In this document: positions 7,427-14,692 of the stretch, piece by piece
Numbering within the stretch: position 1 is the first letter of the stretch
How the letters are laid out: each line of letters begins with the position of its first letter
Assembly (NCBI GenBank): GCA_030627625.1
Contig: DAOURR010000036.1
Coordinates: forward strand, 1 to 22,622
Origin: UBA3103 sp002365855
GTDB lineage: Bacteria > Bacillota > Desulfotomaculia > Desulfotomaculales > Pelotomaculaceae
Direction: 5' to 3'
DNA length: 22,622 bases
Translations under genes and position numbers: made by a program
The notes under the pieces: model-generated
Databases searched by the model: none
The model's input: the letters and a program-made list of their open reading frames with translations, nothing else
Told to the model about the DNA's origin: nothing

Positions 7427-8101
7427 ATGAAAACTTTTGGACTGTTTATTCTCCTGTCTATCATAACGGGGAATCCTATTCTTGCTCTGGGGATACTGCT
7501 TCTCCTTATTTTTATTTTAGACCGTCGTTATATCGGAATTCTGCCTGATATCATGGGGCCCTGGCGGAGAGCGAGCAGGGTGGGACAGCTCAGACGAGAA
7601 GTCCAATTAAACCCCGCAAACGCTGATGCATACCTGGAGTTGGGTGAAACTTATTTCCGTCAGGGAAAATACGAGCTGGCTGCGTCTTTTTTGAAAAACG
7701 CCTCAGGTAAAATGTCTGGGCACCCGCTTTTTCACTTTTATCTGGGCGCTTCCGGCTACCACCTCGGGAAACGACAAGAAGCTAAAAAGGAAATCGAGAA
7801 AGCAGTTGCCTCGAATCCCAAGGCTAGCTTTGGCGAGCCTTATTACTACCTGATCAGAATTAATCTTGAGGAGAACCGGCCTGTGGAGGTGGAGAAGGCC
7901 TTCGAACAGCTAATGCTATACGGGTCACCCAGAGTTTATTACCAGGCGGCAAAAGTGTTTTTAAACGCGGGGAATAAAGACAAAGCACGCAGTCTCTTTA
8001 AAGAAACCATTGATAATTATGAGGCCTGCGGGGGCGCCTTCAGGCGTCTTCATAGGAGATGGGCTGTCTTATCAAGGTTAAGCCTTCTTACTATGAAATA
8101 A
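7427..8101 (+). CDS. membrane-anchored tetratricopeptide repeat protein
   Basis: About 225 residues. The N-terminus has a hydrophobic stretch (FGLFILLSIITGNPILALGILLLLIFIL, long enough for one or two membrane segments), followed by positive residues, then TPR-like helix pairs: NPANADAYLELGETYFRQGKYELAASFLKNA, HPLFHFYLGASGYHLGKRQEAKKEIEKAVASNP, and a further pair near VYYQAAKVFLNAGNKDKARSLFKETI. TPR proteins act as protein-binding scaffolds; no partner can be named. I chose ATG 7427 because GGAGGG lies 5 nt upstream; ATG 7424 and TTG 7409 are alternatives, but the only ribosome site for TTG would fall next to the -10 hexamer and so outside the transcript. The gene is monocistronic between two terminators. 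Confidence 0.75.
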   Translation: MKTFGLFILLSIITGNPILALGILLLLIFILDRRYIGILPDIMGPWRRASRVGQLRREVQLNPANADAYLELGETYFRQGKYELAASFLKNASGKMSGHPLFHFYLGASGYHLGKRQEAKKEIEKAVASNPKASFGEPYYYLIRINLEENRPVEVEKAFEQLMLYGSPRVYYQAAKVFLNAGNKDKARSLFKETIDNYEACGGAFRRLHRRWAVLSRLSLLTMK

Positions 8102-8150
8102 CTAGAGGCTATAAGCTGTTAACCGATGATAAATAATCAGTTGCAAGGTA

Positions 8151-8180
8151 AAAACCGGGACATGTTTCCCGGTTTTATAT
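8151..8180 (+). terminator. intrinsic terminator after the TPR gene
   Basis: AAAACCGGGA and TCCCGGTTTT form a perfect 10-bp stem with a 6-nt loop, ending in TTTTATAT. Confidence 0.85.
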
Positions 8181-8253
8181 AAACAGAGGGATACCCTTTT
8201 TTTTACCAAATGTAGTCTTAAGTAGATTAGAGTCTTCAAAGTGAGGTGATACG

Positions 8254-9648
8254 ATGGAAACAGTCCTGGTCTTTATCGGTGTCTTTATTGGTGGTCTGGC
8301 CGTCTGGCTTATAATGCGTGCCAGGTTGCGGCAAACATACAAACAGGCGAAATTGGAGGGGCAGCTGGAGCTTGCAGCCCTGGTTGAACGGCTTCGAGGA
8401 AAGGAACTTCAGTTTGATGAGACAAAAGCTCTGGTAAAAAGCAAGGATGAACAAATCAGCCGGATTCAGGATGAGAACACGGGACTCAGGGAAACATTAT
8501 CCGGATTGAAGTCAAAGCTGGATGAGGAAAGAAAAGCATCTGAAGAAAAGCTTAGTATCTTGAACGAGGCGCAGCAGAAACTGTCCGACGCATTTAAAGC
8601 CCTTTCCGCGGATGCCTTGAAAAGCAACAATCAGGCATTTTTGGAGCTGGCAAAAACAACGTTGGAGAAATTTCAGGACAGTGCCAGGATCGACCTGGAA
8701 GCGAGGCAAAAGGCCGTTGATGAGCTTGTTATGCCGCTGAAAGTGTCTTTGGAAAAGGTGGACAGCAAGATACACGAGATTGAAAAAACCAGGGTTGACG
8801 CTTACGCCAGTCTTACTGAGCAGGTGAAGTCGCTAGCGGGCACTCAGGCCCAGCTCCAGCTTGAAACCGCAAACCTGGTAAAGGCCCTGCGCGCGCCTAA
8901 CGTTCGGGGGCGCTGGGGTGAAATTCAGCTCAAACGGGTTGTTGAGCTTGCCGGTATGGTTGAGCACTGCGATTTTGTTCAGCAGGAGTCGGCGAGCACG
9001 GAATTTGGCCGTCTCAGGCCTGACTTAATTATTAAACTTCCGAACAAAAAAAATATTGTGGTAGATTCCAAGGCGCCATTACAAGCCTATCTGGAAGCGC
9101 TGGACGCCCGGGATGAGGACGCCAGGCTGGCAAAATTAAAAGATCATGCGCGCCATATTAAGAAACATCTCACCCAGCTTGGCAGCAAAGGCTATTGGGA
9201 CCAGTTTACTCCCACACCTGAATTTGTTGTTTTGTTTTTGCCGGGAGAGACTTTTTTCAGCTCATCACTTGAGCAAGATCCTGGATTGATTGAGTATGGG
9301 GTTAACCAGCGGGTTATCCTGGCCACTCCTACAACCCTGATCGCCCTGCTGCGTGCTGTAGCTTATGGTTGGAGGCAGGAAAAAATCGCTGAAAACGCCC
9401 AGGCAATAAGTAGTATCGGTAAGGAATTATATGATCGTATTAAGAATTTCACGGCGCATTTTTCCGATATTAAAAAAGGATTGGACCGCTCTGTGGAATC
9501 TTATAACAGGGCCGTGGGTTCCCTTGAAATGAGGGTGCTGGTGTCGGCGCGTAAATTCAAGGAACTTGGTGCGTCTACCGGCAGTGACATTGTCCCCCTG
9601 GAGGTTATTGATAAGTCAACCCGCACAATACATACTGTTGATAATTAG
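8254..9648 (+). CDS. rmuC: DNA recombination protein RmuC
   Basis: 464 residues with the full RmuC layout: an N-terminal membrane segment (residues 4-22), a long coiled coil (about 25-205, many Glu/Lys/Gln heptads) and the C-terminal RmuC nuclease-like domain. Visible motifs include RGRWGEIQLKRVVELAGM, RPDLIIKLPNKKNIVVDSKAPL (the PD-(D/E)xK-like core with Asp271 and Lys273), EFVVLFLPGETFF and ATPTTLIALLRAVAYGWRQE. RmuC limits inversions at short repeats in E. coli, and its nuclease activity is predicted, not well demonstrated. AGGTGAT 4 nt before the ATG is the ribosome site. It is convergent with the next minus-strand gene: only 8 nt separate the stops and no terminator is seen. Confidence 0.93.
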   Translation: METVLVFIGVFIGGLAVWLIMRARLRQTYKQAKLEGQLELAALVERLRGKELQFDETKALVKSKDEQISRIQDENTGLRETLSGLKSKLDEERKASEEKLSILNEAQQKLSDAFKALSADALKSNNQAFLELAKTTLEKFQDSARIDLEARQKAVDELVMPLKVSLEKVDSKIHEIEKTRVDAYASLTEQVKSLAGTQAQLQLETANLVKALRAPNVRGRWGEIQLKRVVELAGMVEHCDFVQQESASTEFGRLRPDLIIKLPNKKNIVVDSKAPLQAYLEALDARDEDARLAKLKDHARHIKKHLTQLGSKGYWDQFTPTPEFVVLFLPGETFFSSSLEQDPGLIEYGVNQRVILATPTTLIALLRAVAYGWRQEKIAENAQAISSIGKELYDRIKNFTAHFSDIKKGLDRSVESYNRAVGSLEMRVLVSARKFKELGASTGSDIVPLEVIDKSTRTIHTVDN

Positions 9649-9656
9649 AATAGCCA

Positions 9657-10730
9657 TCATAACCCAAGCCATTTTTTTATTTGCTCTGGTTTTCTTTTTG
9701 CAGCCAGGGCAATTTCTTCAATTGATTTTCCTGCCTCGTACAATGCCCTGACTTCTCTTTTTTTCGACTGGTGCATACGTTGGTGGATAGTGTTGCTGCA
9801 GGATGAACAGCACCTTTTCTGGTGCTTGAAAGCAGGCCTGAAAAGCTCCCCACATTCACACAGCCTTAAAGGTTGGCCAGTGGCAATATCGAGCTGCAGC
9901 ATTATTTTGAGAGCTTCCAGCAGGGACTGAAAGCGCCATTCCAACTGCCAGGACCCGTCAAAATTCAATCCAAGACCTGTGCTGTCCACGGAAAGCCACA
10001 TATTTAAAAACTCACGCCAGCTCAGATCTTCAATTATTTCTTCTTCGGGGTCAAAACCACCAGCGTTAAACCTGTTCCACTGCGTGAAGTTGCTATAAAA
10101 CTGTTCGGCTTCATTTGCGATGTCAGAGACCTGTTCACCGACAAAATTAAACCATTGATCTAATTTAAATTTGGCAGGGTATTCCGGGCTAGGATGAAAA
10201 CGGCTCAGATATTCGAGTTCCATCACTTTTGTATCGCTATCAGACTGAGCAGATAATGGACCACCTGCTTGCTCGGGTCTTTGACCGTTTCCCCCCTGGT
10301 AATGGAAGAATAATCCTAAAAGCCCGTACCTGTTGCAAAATCTTAAGGCCTTATGACTGATATTTTTATCTACGTTTTTTATTTTCGCTTCCAGTTCCTC
10401 AACAGCTTCGTTCAGAGAGCCTTCTAAAGATAGTTTTAATTCGCTGCAGCTTTTTCCCAGGCTGATAAATTCCTGCAGCAGTTCTTTTTGCCGTTCAAAC
10501 GGGTTTGTAAAGATCAGCGCAGCATCCAGAGCGGGAATAATAAAAAGGTTACCATTGTCGTTTGCAACTACCTCATAACGGCTGTGGCGTGGCCACCTGC
10601 CTTTTTTGGAAAAAGAACCGGATGAGAGATGGCTGTCCTTCTCAATGCCGTTGATTTCATGAGAATCCAAGCATTTCAACTCCATATAATGACAAAATAG
10701 CATTATAACAGGCTTAAATATTAGGGCCAT
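9657..10730 (-). CDS. uncharacterised protein with C-terminal CGNR-like zinc finger and HTH-like tail
   Basis: Up to 357 residues, function unknown. The middle has the segment ALRFCNRYGLLGLF, also seen in related form in the neighbouring pseudogene. Near the C-terminus LRLCECGELFRPAFKHQKRCCSSC is a zinc-ribbon of CGNR type with an unusual first pair (C-x-C where the relative has C-x4-C). A basic stretch then leads to REVRALYEAGKSIEEIALAAKRKPEQIKKWL, which resembles a helix-turn-helix of resolvase/homeodomain type. This suggests nucleic-acid binding, by inference only. The start is uncertain: the first ATG has no ribosome site; GGAG at the in-frame ATGGAG further in could serve a TTG start about 20 codons downstream. 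The final residues approach rmuC to within 8 nt. Confidence 0.6.
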   Translation of the reverse strand: MALIFKPVIMLFCHYMELKCLDSHEINGIEKDSHLSSGSFSKKGRWPRHSRYEVVANDNGNLFIIPALDAALIFTNPFERQKELLQEFISLGKSCSELKLSLEGSLNEAVEELEAKIKNVDKNISHKALRFCNRYGLLGLFFHYQGGNGQRPEQAGGPLSAQSDSDTKVMELEYLSRFHPSPEYPAKFKLDQWFNFVGEQVSDIANEAEQFYSNFTQWNRFNAGGFDPEEEIIEDLSWREFLNMWLSVDSTGLGLNFDGSWQLEWRFQSLLEALKIMLQLDIATGQPLRLCECGELFRPAFKHQKRCCSSCSNTIHQRMHQSKKREVRALYEAGKSIEEIALAAKRKPEQIKKWLGL

Positions 10731-10900
10731 TATATATATTATTTTAAAGTATTGTGGTTACTATATCAATGATTAATTTACAATTAAAGGATTGGTTGTA
10801 AAGAATTTAGGATGCGGTCCAGGCAACTGTTTTTGATTTAGATAGTGACTATTACGTGGAAAATATTGGCTGAATTGGTTGAGCTTGAAGGTGTGACAGC

Positions 10901-11766
10901 TTAATAATAACCCTTATGTCTTTGCTGTTTAGCCCGGTTTTGACAGGTGTCTGAGCAGTACTTGCCGCTTTTTTTGGTAGGGGTAAAATACCTGCCACAG
11001 CGAGGATTGTCACAGCGGCGCGGTACCCTGCCAGCGTTTATGTCCAGAAAGAACATCAGGTATAATGCAGAAAGCAACGAGTCAAAAGCCCACTCCCAGA
11101 CGGGTTTTTTCTTGTTGGTGAAACGCAGGCAGGGCGCCACCTTACCTAAAAAAAGCTAAAAACCTACTCCATCATTGTTTCCGCATTCCAAATAATCTCA
11201 TAATAGTTGTCATTAGTCATACCGGGGACAGGAGTCCTCTTCATCAGTGGCTTGTTATAAAGTCCCTGCCTGAACAGCGCTTTAATTTTTCCTGAATTTT
11301 TTGCTCTCCATGATTCATATATGTCAATAGTCAGTCTTAGGCATTTAATCTCGTCTAAGACCTCTTTAAGTGAAATAGGTTGAAAATGACTGGTTGAATA
11401 CCATCGTTTGTTAACTAAAACGCTGTTGTCATCGCTTTGCGTGCAAACTACAGGCAGGCCAAAATGGTTGATCCAGCGAAGGACTTCATCTTGTTGATTC
11501 AGTGAGGCGAACAAGGTATGAAGATATACAGGCTTAGCAGATTCCCTGTTTTCGCCCAATATTTTCGTAAGGAGCCGGGACGGCACAGGCGAGGTGTGGT
11601 AAGTGAATGGATAATAAGTGGTACTGTCCTCAATCCAGTAGCTTCTTCCCTGAGATAGGACCGGGACGATCATTCCGTCTCTTAGAACATATTTTCTTAG
11701 TTTAAGCCAAGATGAGCCTTCATAATTTATTTTGTCGTTCTCCGGCCTATCGTTTTCTGCCCGCAT
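10901..11766 (-). pseudogene. broken CGNR-like zinc-finger gene, paralogue of the downstream neighbour
   Basis: Two minus-strand frames look like parts of one former gene. The 5' part (11766-11164) starts at an ATG with GGAGG 8 nt upstream, contains EVLRWINHFGLPVVC (compare ALRFCNRYGLLGLF in the neighbour) and stops at TAG after ...NAETMME. The 3' part (11140-10901, frame shifted by 2) reads WEWAFDSLLSALYLMFFLDINAGRVPRRCDNPRCGRYFTPTKKSGKYCSDTCQNRAK, a clean CGNR-type zinc ribbon that aligns with LEWRFQSLLEALKIMLQLDIATGQPLRLCECGELF of the neighbour. Both local frames carry stops at the junction, and the roughly 40 residues expected there are missing, so a deletion with frameshift is likely. 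Separate translation of the 5' part remains possible. Confidence 0.6.
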
Positions 11767-12234
11767 TTTCTTGTCCTCCGGGAGTATGTATCAAGGTAAC
11801 CAATTTAATGATTATAAGGGTACTTAATCATACCAGGCCAGTATTTTATGGTGACACGCAATAATAACTCCAGCGGCTTTGCCAGATTCATTCTAAGACA
11901 CGATAAAAAAACAGGTAGGGTATTATCCTATGAAAAATAAAATTTAACAAATTAACATATATAAGCGTCTAATTTTGGATATCAGAATAGATTTCAACAC
12001 AGGATGATTATTGCCCTTCAAATTTTATAAACCGCACCAGCTAAATATAGATATGGATTATTCATTTAAATTTATTCTCCCCTGAAGTTTTAATATAGAA
12101 ATAATCATATTTAATTTTTTTAGTTTAAAAATTAATCTCTAAAAGGTTTTTTGCTTTAAAGATTGAAGAAATCTTAAAGTAAAAGAAACGTTATGATTCA
12201 AATATTTTACAAATAAAAATAACGGAGGCCACTG
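11767..12234. other. 468-nt AT-rich divergent intergenic region
   Basis: No gene seen. On the minus strand TATAAT (complement of 11811-11816) sits 45 nt before the start of the broken zinc-finger gene, without a matching -35. Near the right end CTTTAAAGATT (12154-12164) and AATCTTAAAG (12170-12179) form an imperfect hairpin with one bulge, about 55 nt before the peptidase gene. The rest is low-complexity A/T sequence. A promoter for the peptidase gene must lie here but could not be pinned down. Confidence 0.4.
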
Positions 12235-13437
12235 ATGGTTCCTGGTTATAACCAAAACAATTACACACCCCGTAGTGAACTGTATGGCAGAACTGCGAGA
12301 TTTCAAGAGTGCTTGCGGTCGGCCGGTATTGGAGGCGCCTTGATCATGCAAAATGCAGATTTATTTTACTTTAGCGGCACCTGTCAGGACGCTCATCTTT
12401 TGATTCCTGCGCAAGGTGAACCGCTTCTGCTGGTCAGGAAAAGCTTTGAAAGAGCGCTGGAAGAGAGCGCCCTGGATAAAATTGTTCCCGTCCGCAATTT
12501 GGAAGACATAAAGAGGGGCGTTGCCGGCAATTTAAATAATAGCGGCAGGATTGGTCTCGAGCTGGATGTTTTACCGGCCAACCTGTTTTTTAGATATAAG
12601 AGGATGCTTGAGCCGCTGGAAGTTGTAGATGCATCGGAGCTTATACGTAAAACCAGGATGATCAAGACTCCCTACGAAATTGAGCGTCTGAAAGAATCGG
12701 CGCGCTTGAGCGCGGATATGTTCTGTGAAGTTCCTAATTTGTTCAGTGAAGGAATGACTGAAATAGAATTTGCCGGGAGAATCGACCTTTTTTTACGGGA
12801 AAGAGGGCACCAGGGTAAAATGCGGGTAAGGGCGTTTAACCAGGAAGCCTTTATGGGCCACTTGTTAACCGGCTGGAACTCGGCCTGCCCCAGTTCTTTC
12901 AACGGCCCTACCGGCGGTACCGGCTTGAATCCTTCCTTTCCGCAAAGCGCGAGCTCTAAGAAAATAGGCCGGAACGAGCCTATTCTGGTTGATTACGCTA
13001 CCATAGTCAACGGTTATATAGTTGATCAAACCAGGATCTTTTCAATCGGTTCGTTGTCCGGCAAACTGGTCGAGGCACATAACATTGCTCTGGAAATCAA
13101 GCGCAGAGTTGTTAAAGAAGCCAGGCCCGGAGTTAACGGGAAAGATATTTATGATCTTGCGATCGGCATAGCCGGGAACGCCGGTTTGGCCGGCCATTTC
13201 ATGGGGTATGGGAATAGTGTGAATTTTATCGCGCACGGGATCGGGCTGGAGCTTGACGAGTTGCCGATCATAGCCAAAAATTTTCACATAACTTTTCGGC
13301 CGGGGATGGTTTTAGCATTGGAACCGAAGTTTATCTTCCCCGGAGAGGGGACAGTCGGTGTCGAAGACACTTTTGTCATGAACGAAAACGGCCTGGAGCA
13401 GATCACGCTGGGTGACGATTCTATCTATACACTTTGA
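12235..13437 (+). CDS. M24-family metallopeptidase (Xaa-Pro aminopeptidase/dipeptidase-like)
   Basis: 400 residues with the two-domain layout of aminopeptidase P/prolidase: a creatinase-like N-terminal domain (about 1-150) and a pita-bread catalytic domain. All five metal ligands of the family are in place: Asp253 and Asp264 (VDYATIVNGYIVDQTRIF), His334 (AHGIGLELDELP), Glu363 (LEPKF) and Glu377 (VEDTF). The residue that is usually His in the HExP-type motif seven residues after His334 is Asp341 here, so activity or substrate choice may differ from true Xaa-Pro peptidases. ATG at 12235 has GGAGG 6 nt upstream. The gene stands alone and ends in a terminator about 140 nt downstream. Expected role: cytoplasmic peptide turnover. 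Confidence 0.82.
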   Translation: MVPGYNQNNYTPRSELYGRTARFQECLRSAGIGGALIMQNADLFYFSGTCQDAHLLIPAQGEPLLLVRKSFERALEESALDKIVPVRNLEDIKRGVAGNLNNSGRIGLELDVLPANLFFRYKRMLEPLEVVDASELIRKTRMIKTPYEIERLKESARLSADMFCEVPNLFSEGMTEIEFAGRIDLFLRERGHQGKMRVRAFNQEAFMGHLLTGWNSACPSSFNGPTGGTGLNPSFPQSASSKKIGRNEPILVDYATIVNGYIVDQTRIFSIGSLSGKLVEAHNIALEIKRRVVKEARPGVNGKDIYDLAIGIAGNAGLAGHFMGYGNSVNFIAHGIGLELDELPIIAKNFHITFRPGMVLALEPKFIFPGEGTVGVEDTFVMNENGLEQITLGDDSIYTL

Positions 13438-13710
13438 TTCCGCGAAAGCCTTTACTTAAGTCACGATCTGAATTGAGGGCGGTCTGATTCTGCCTGAAGC
13501 AAGCCGCAAGTTTACGCGATTGCGGGACACAGGAGCGAGCGGTTCAACAACAAGGGGATTTGTAAGCACCCTTAAAGTAAGGCTTGGCAATAACGGGCTT
13601 TACTTTTTTTAATGAGATAATGTTGCTAAACACCAGCTTTTGAACAGGTTTTAAACTGTGTTTTTGTATGTACCATGCATTCTGGTGTAGTATATAGATA
13701 AATTCGTTAT
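13438..13710. other. intergenic region after the peptidase gene
   Basis: No gene seen. It contains a hairpin CCGCAA/TTGCGG (13504-13525, 10-nt loop) and the terminator at 13574-13610. The remainder is AT-rich and leads into the regulator promoter. Confidence 0.4.
13574..13610 (+). terminator. intrinsic terminator after the peptidase gene
   Basis: AAAGTAAGGC (13574-13583) pairs with GCTTTACTTT (one G-T wobble) around a 13-nt loop and continues into a run of T ending at 13610. Confidence 0.75.
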
Positions 13711-13756
13711 TTGGTCATGATTTGTTCACAAAACAGTAAAAAACATCGGCTATAAT
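13711..13756 (+). promoter_or_regulatory. Pho-box-like operator and promoter of the two-component system
   Basis: GTCA (13714-13717), 3 nt, then TTTGTTCACAAAA (13721-13733); 17 nt further on is a perfect -10 TATAAT (13751-13756). No -35 hexamer is present where one is needed; the box takes its place, as in activator-dependent Pho promoters. The same arrangement is found at 16486-16531 and, inverted, at 22187-22232. It probably binds the response regulator encoded just downstream (autoregulation). Confidence 0.75.
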
Positions 13757-13793
13757 TAACCTAGCAAAAATCTTGATTTAGCGAGGTATGATT

Positions 13794-14006
13794 ATGTCCG
13801 GTGTTCAAAAAAAGGGCGAAGCAGCCCTGTACATTTATGGTTTGCTGCCATTGCTGTTCGATGACTGCTTCATGGATTTGCTTATTTTTTTAGAAAGCTG
13901 TGAGCAGCCGCGTACAAGAATGAGGTCAAAGATACCTTTACATGTAAAAAATAATGTCGCTCCCTTTGTCAAAAAGGCGGTGTTCTTGAGGAGGTTTGCA
14001 TGGTAG
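13794..14006 (+). CDS. candidate small hydrophobic protein upstream of the response regulator
   Basis: A 70-residue frame lies between the regulated promoter and the response regulator. ATG 13794 has GAGGT 6 nt upstream (ATG 13788 is too close to it). It overlaps the regulator start by 7 nt, so the two could be translationally coupled. The sequence has a hydrophobic stretch (ALYIYGLLPLLFDDCFMDLLIFLESC) and a basic C-terminal half. I do not recognise it. It may be a real small membrane protein, a leader peptide, or an open frame in a 5' untranslated region; nothing in the composition decides. Confidence 0.35.
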   Translation: MSGVQKKGEAALYIYGLLPLLFDDCFMDLLIFLESCEQPRTRMRSKIPLHVKNNVAPFVKKAVFLRRFAW

Positions 14007-14692
14007 ATCCCAAAAAGATCCTTATTGTGGATGATGAAGAGCTGGTTCACGACTTGATCAGGCTTTACTTGGAAAAGGAAGGATATAGTGTGGAAGAAGC
14101 ATGGGATGGAATAGAGGCACTGGCAAAAACTCGCGCCATCAGCCCCGACTTGATCATTCTGGATATTATGCTTCCAAAAATGGACGGGTGGGCAGTCTGC
14201 AGAGAGATCCGTAAAACAATGATAACCCCCATCATCATGCTGACTGCCAAAGGAGAAGAATTTGACCGGGTTCTGGGACTGGAACTTGGAGCGGATGACT
14301 ACGTCTGCAAGCCCTTCAGCCCGATAGAACTATTGGCGCGGATCAAGGCGGTGCTGCGTCGAAGCGCGCTGACCAGTAGTTCAGATTCTAAAATATTGAG
14401 CTACCCCGGGATGATTTTGGATTACAACAGCCACCGGGTTGAGGTGGACAGCCGCGAGGTAGCCCTGGCACCCAAGGAATTTGATTTGCTATGGTTTTTG
14501 GCCAGTAATCCTGGCAGGCTGTACAGCCGGGAGCAACTCTTAAAAAATGTGTGGGATTACGAGTACCTGGGGGATCCCCGCACGGTGGACACCCACGTCA
14601 AACGCCTTCGGGAAAAGCTCGAATCTGCTGGAAAAAAACGCTACATCAGGACTGTCTGGGGTCTGGGTTACAAGTTTGAGGTGGCTGAATAA
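14000..14692 (+). CDS. OmpR/PhoB-family response regulator
   Basis: 230 residues in two domains. The receiver (about 5-120) has the acidic pair Asp11-Asp12, the phospho-acceptor Asp55 (LIILDIMLPKMDG), Thr82 and Lys104 (DDYVCKPFSP). The C-terminal winged helix (about 135-228) has VALAPKEFDLLWFLASNPGRLYSREQLLKNVW and the recognition-helix segment RTVDTHVKRLREKLE. ATG 14000 follows GAGGAGG with 5 nt spacing. Its stop overlaps the kinase ATG by one base (TAATG). OmpR/PhoB regulators bind direct repeats spaced about 11 bp; the Pho-box-like element before this gene, before the TolC-like gene and before the Spy-like gene is the likely target. It resembles PhoP/PhoB and ResD, but the window does not support a phosphate role. 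Confidence 0.93.
   Translation: MVDPKKILIVDDEELVHDLIRLYLEKEGYSVEEAWDGIEALAKTRAISPDLIILDIMLPKMDGWAVCREIRKTMITPIIMLTAKGEEFDRVLGLELGADDYVCKPFSPIELLARIKAVLRRSALTSSSDSKILSYPGMILDYNSHRVEVDSREVALAPKEFDLLWFLASNPGRLYSREQLLKNVWDYEYLGDPRTVDTHVKRLREKLESAGKKRYIRTVWGLGYKFEVAE

Noticed and set aside
10947..11159. Plus-strand 70-residue frame
   Set aside because: It is the antisense of the zinc-ribbon part of the broken minus-strand gene, which shows clear CxxxxC...CxxxC conservation.
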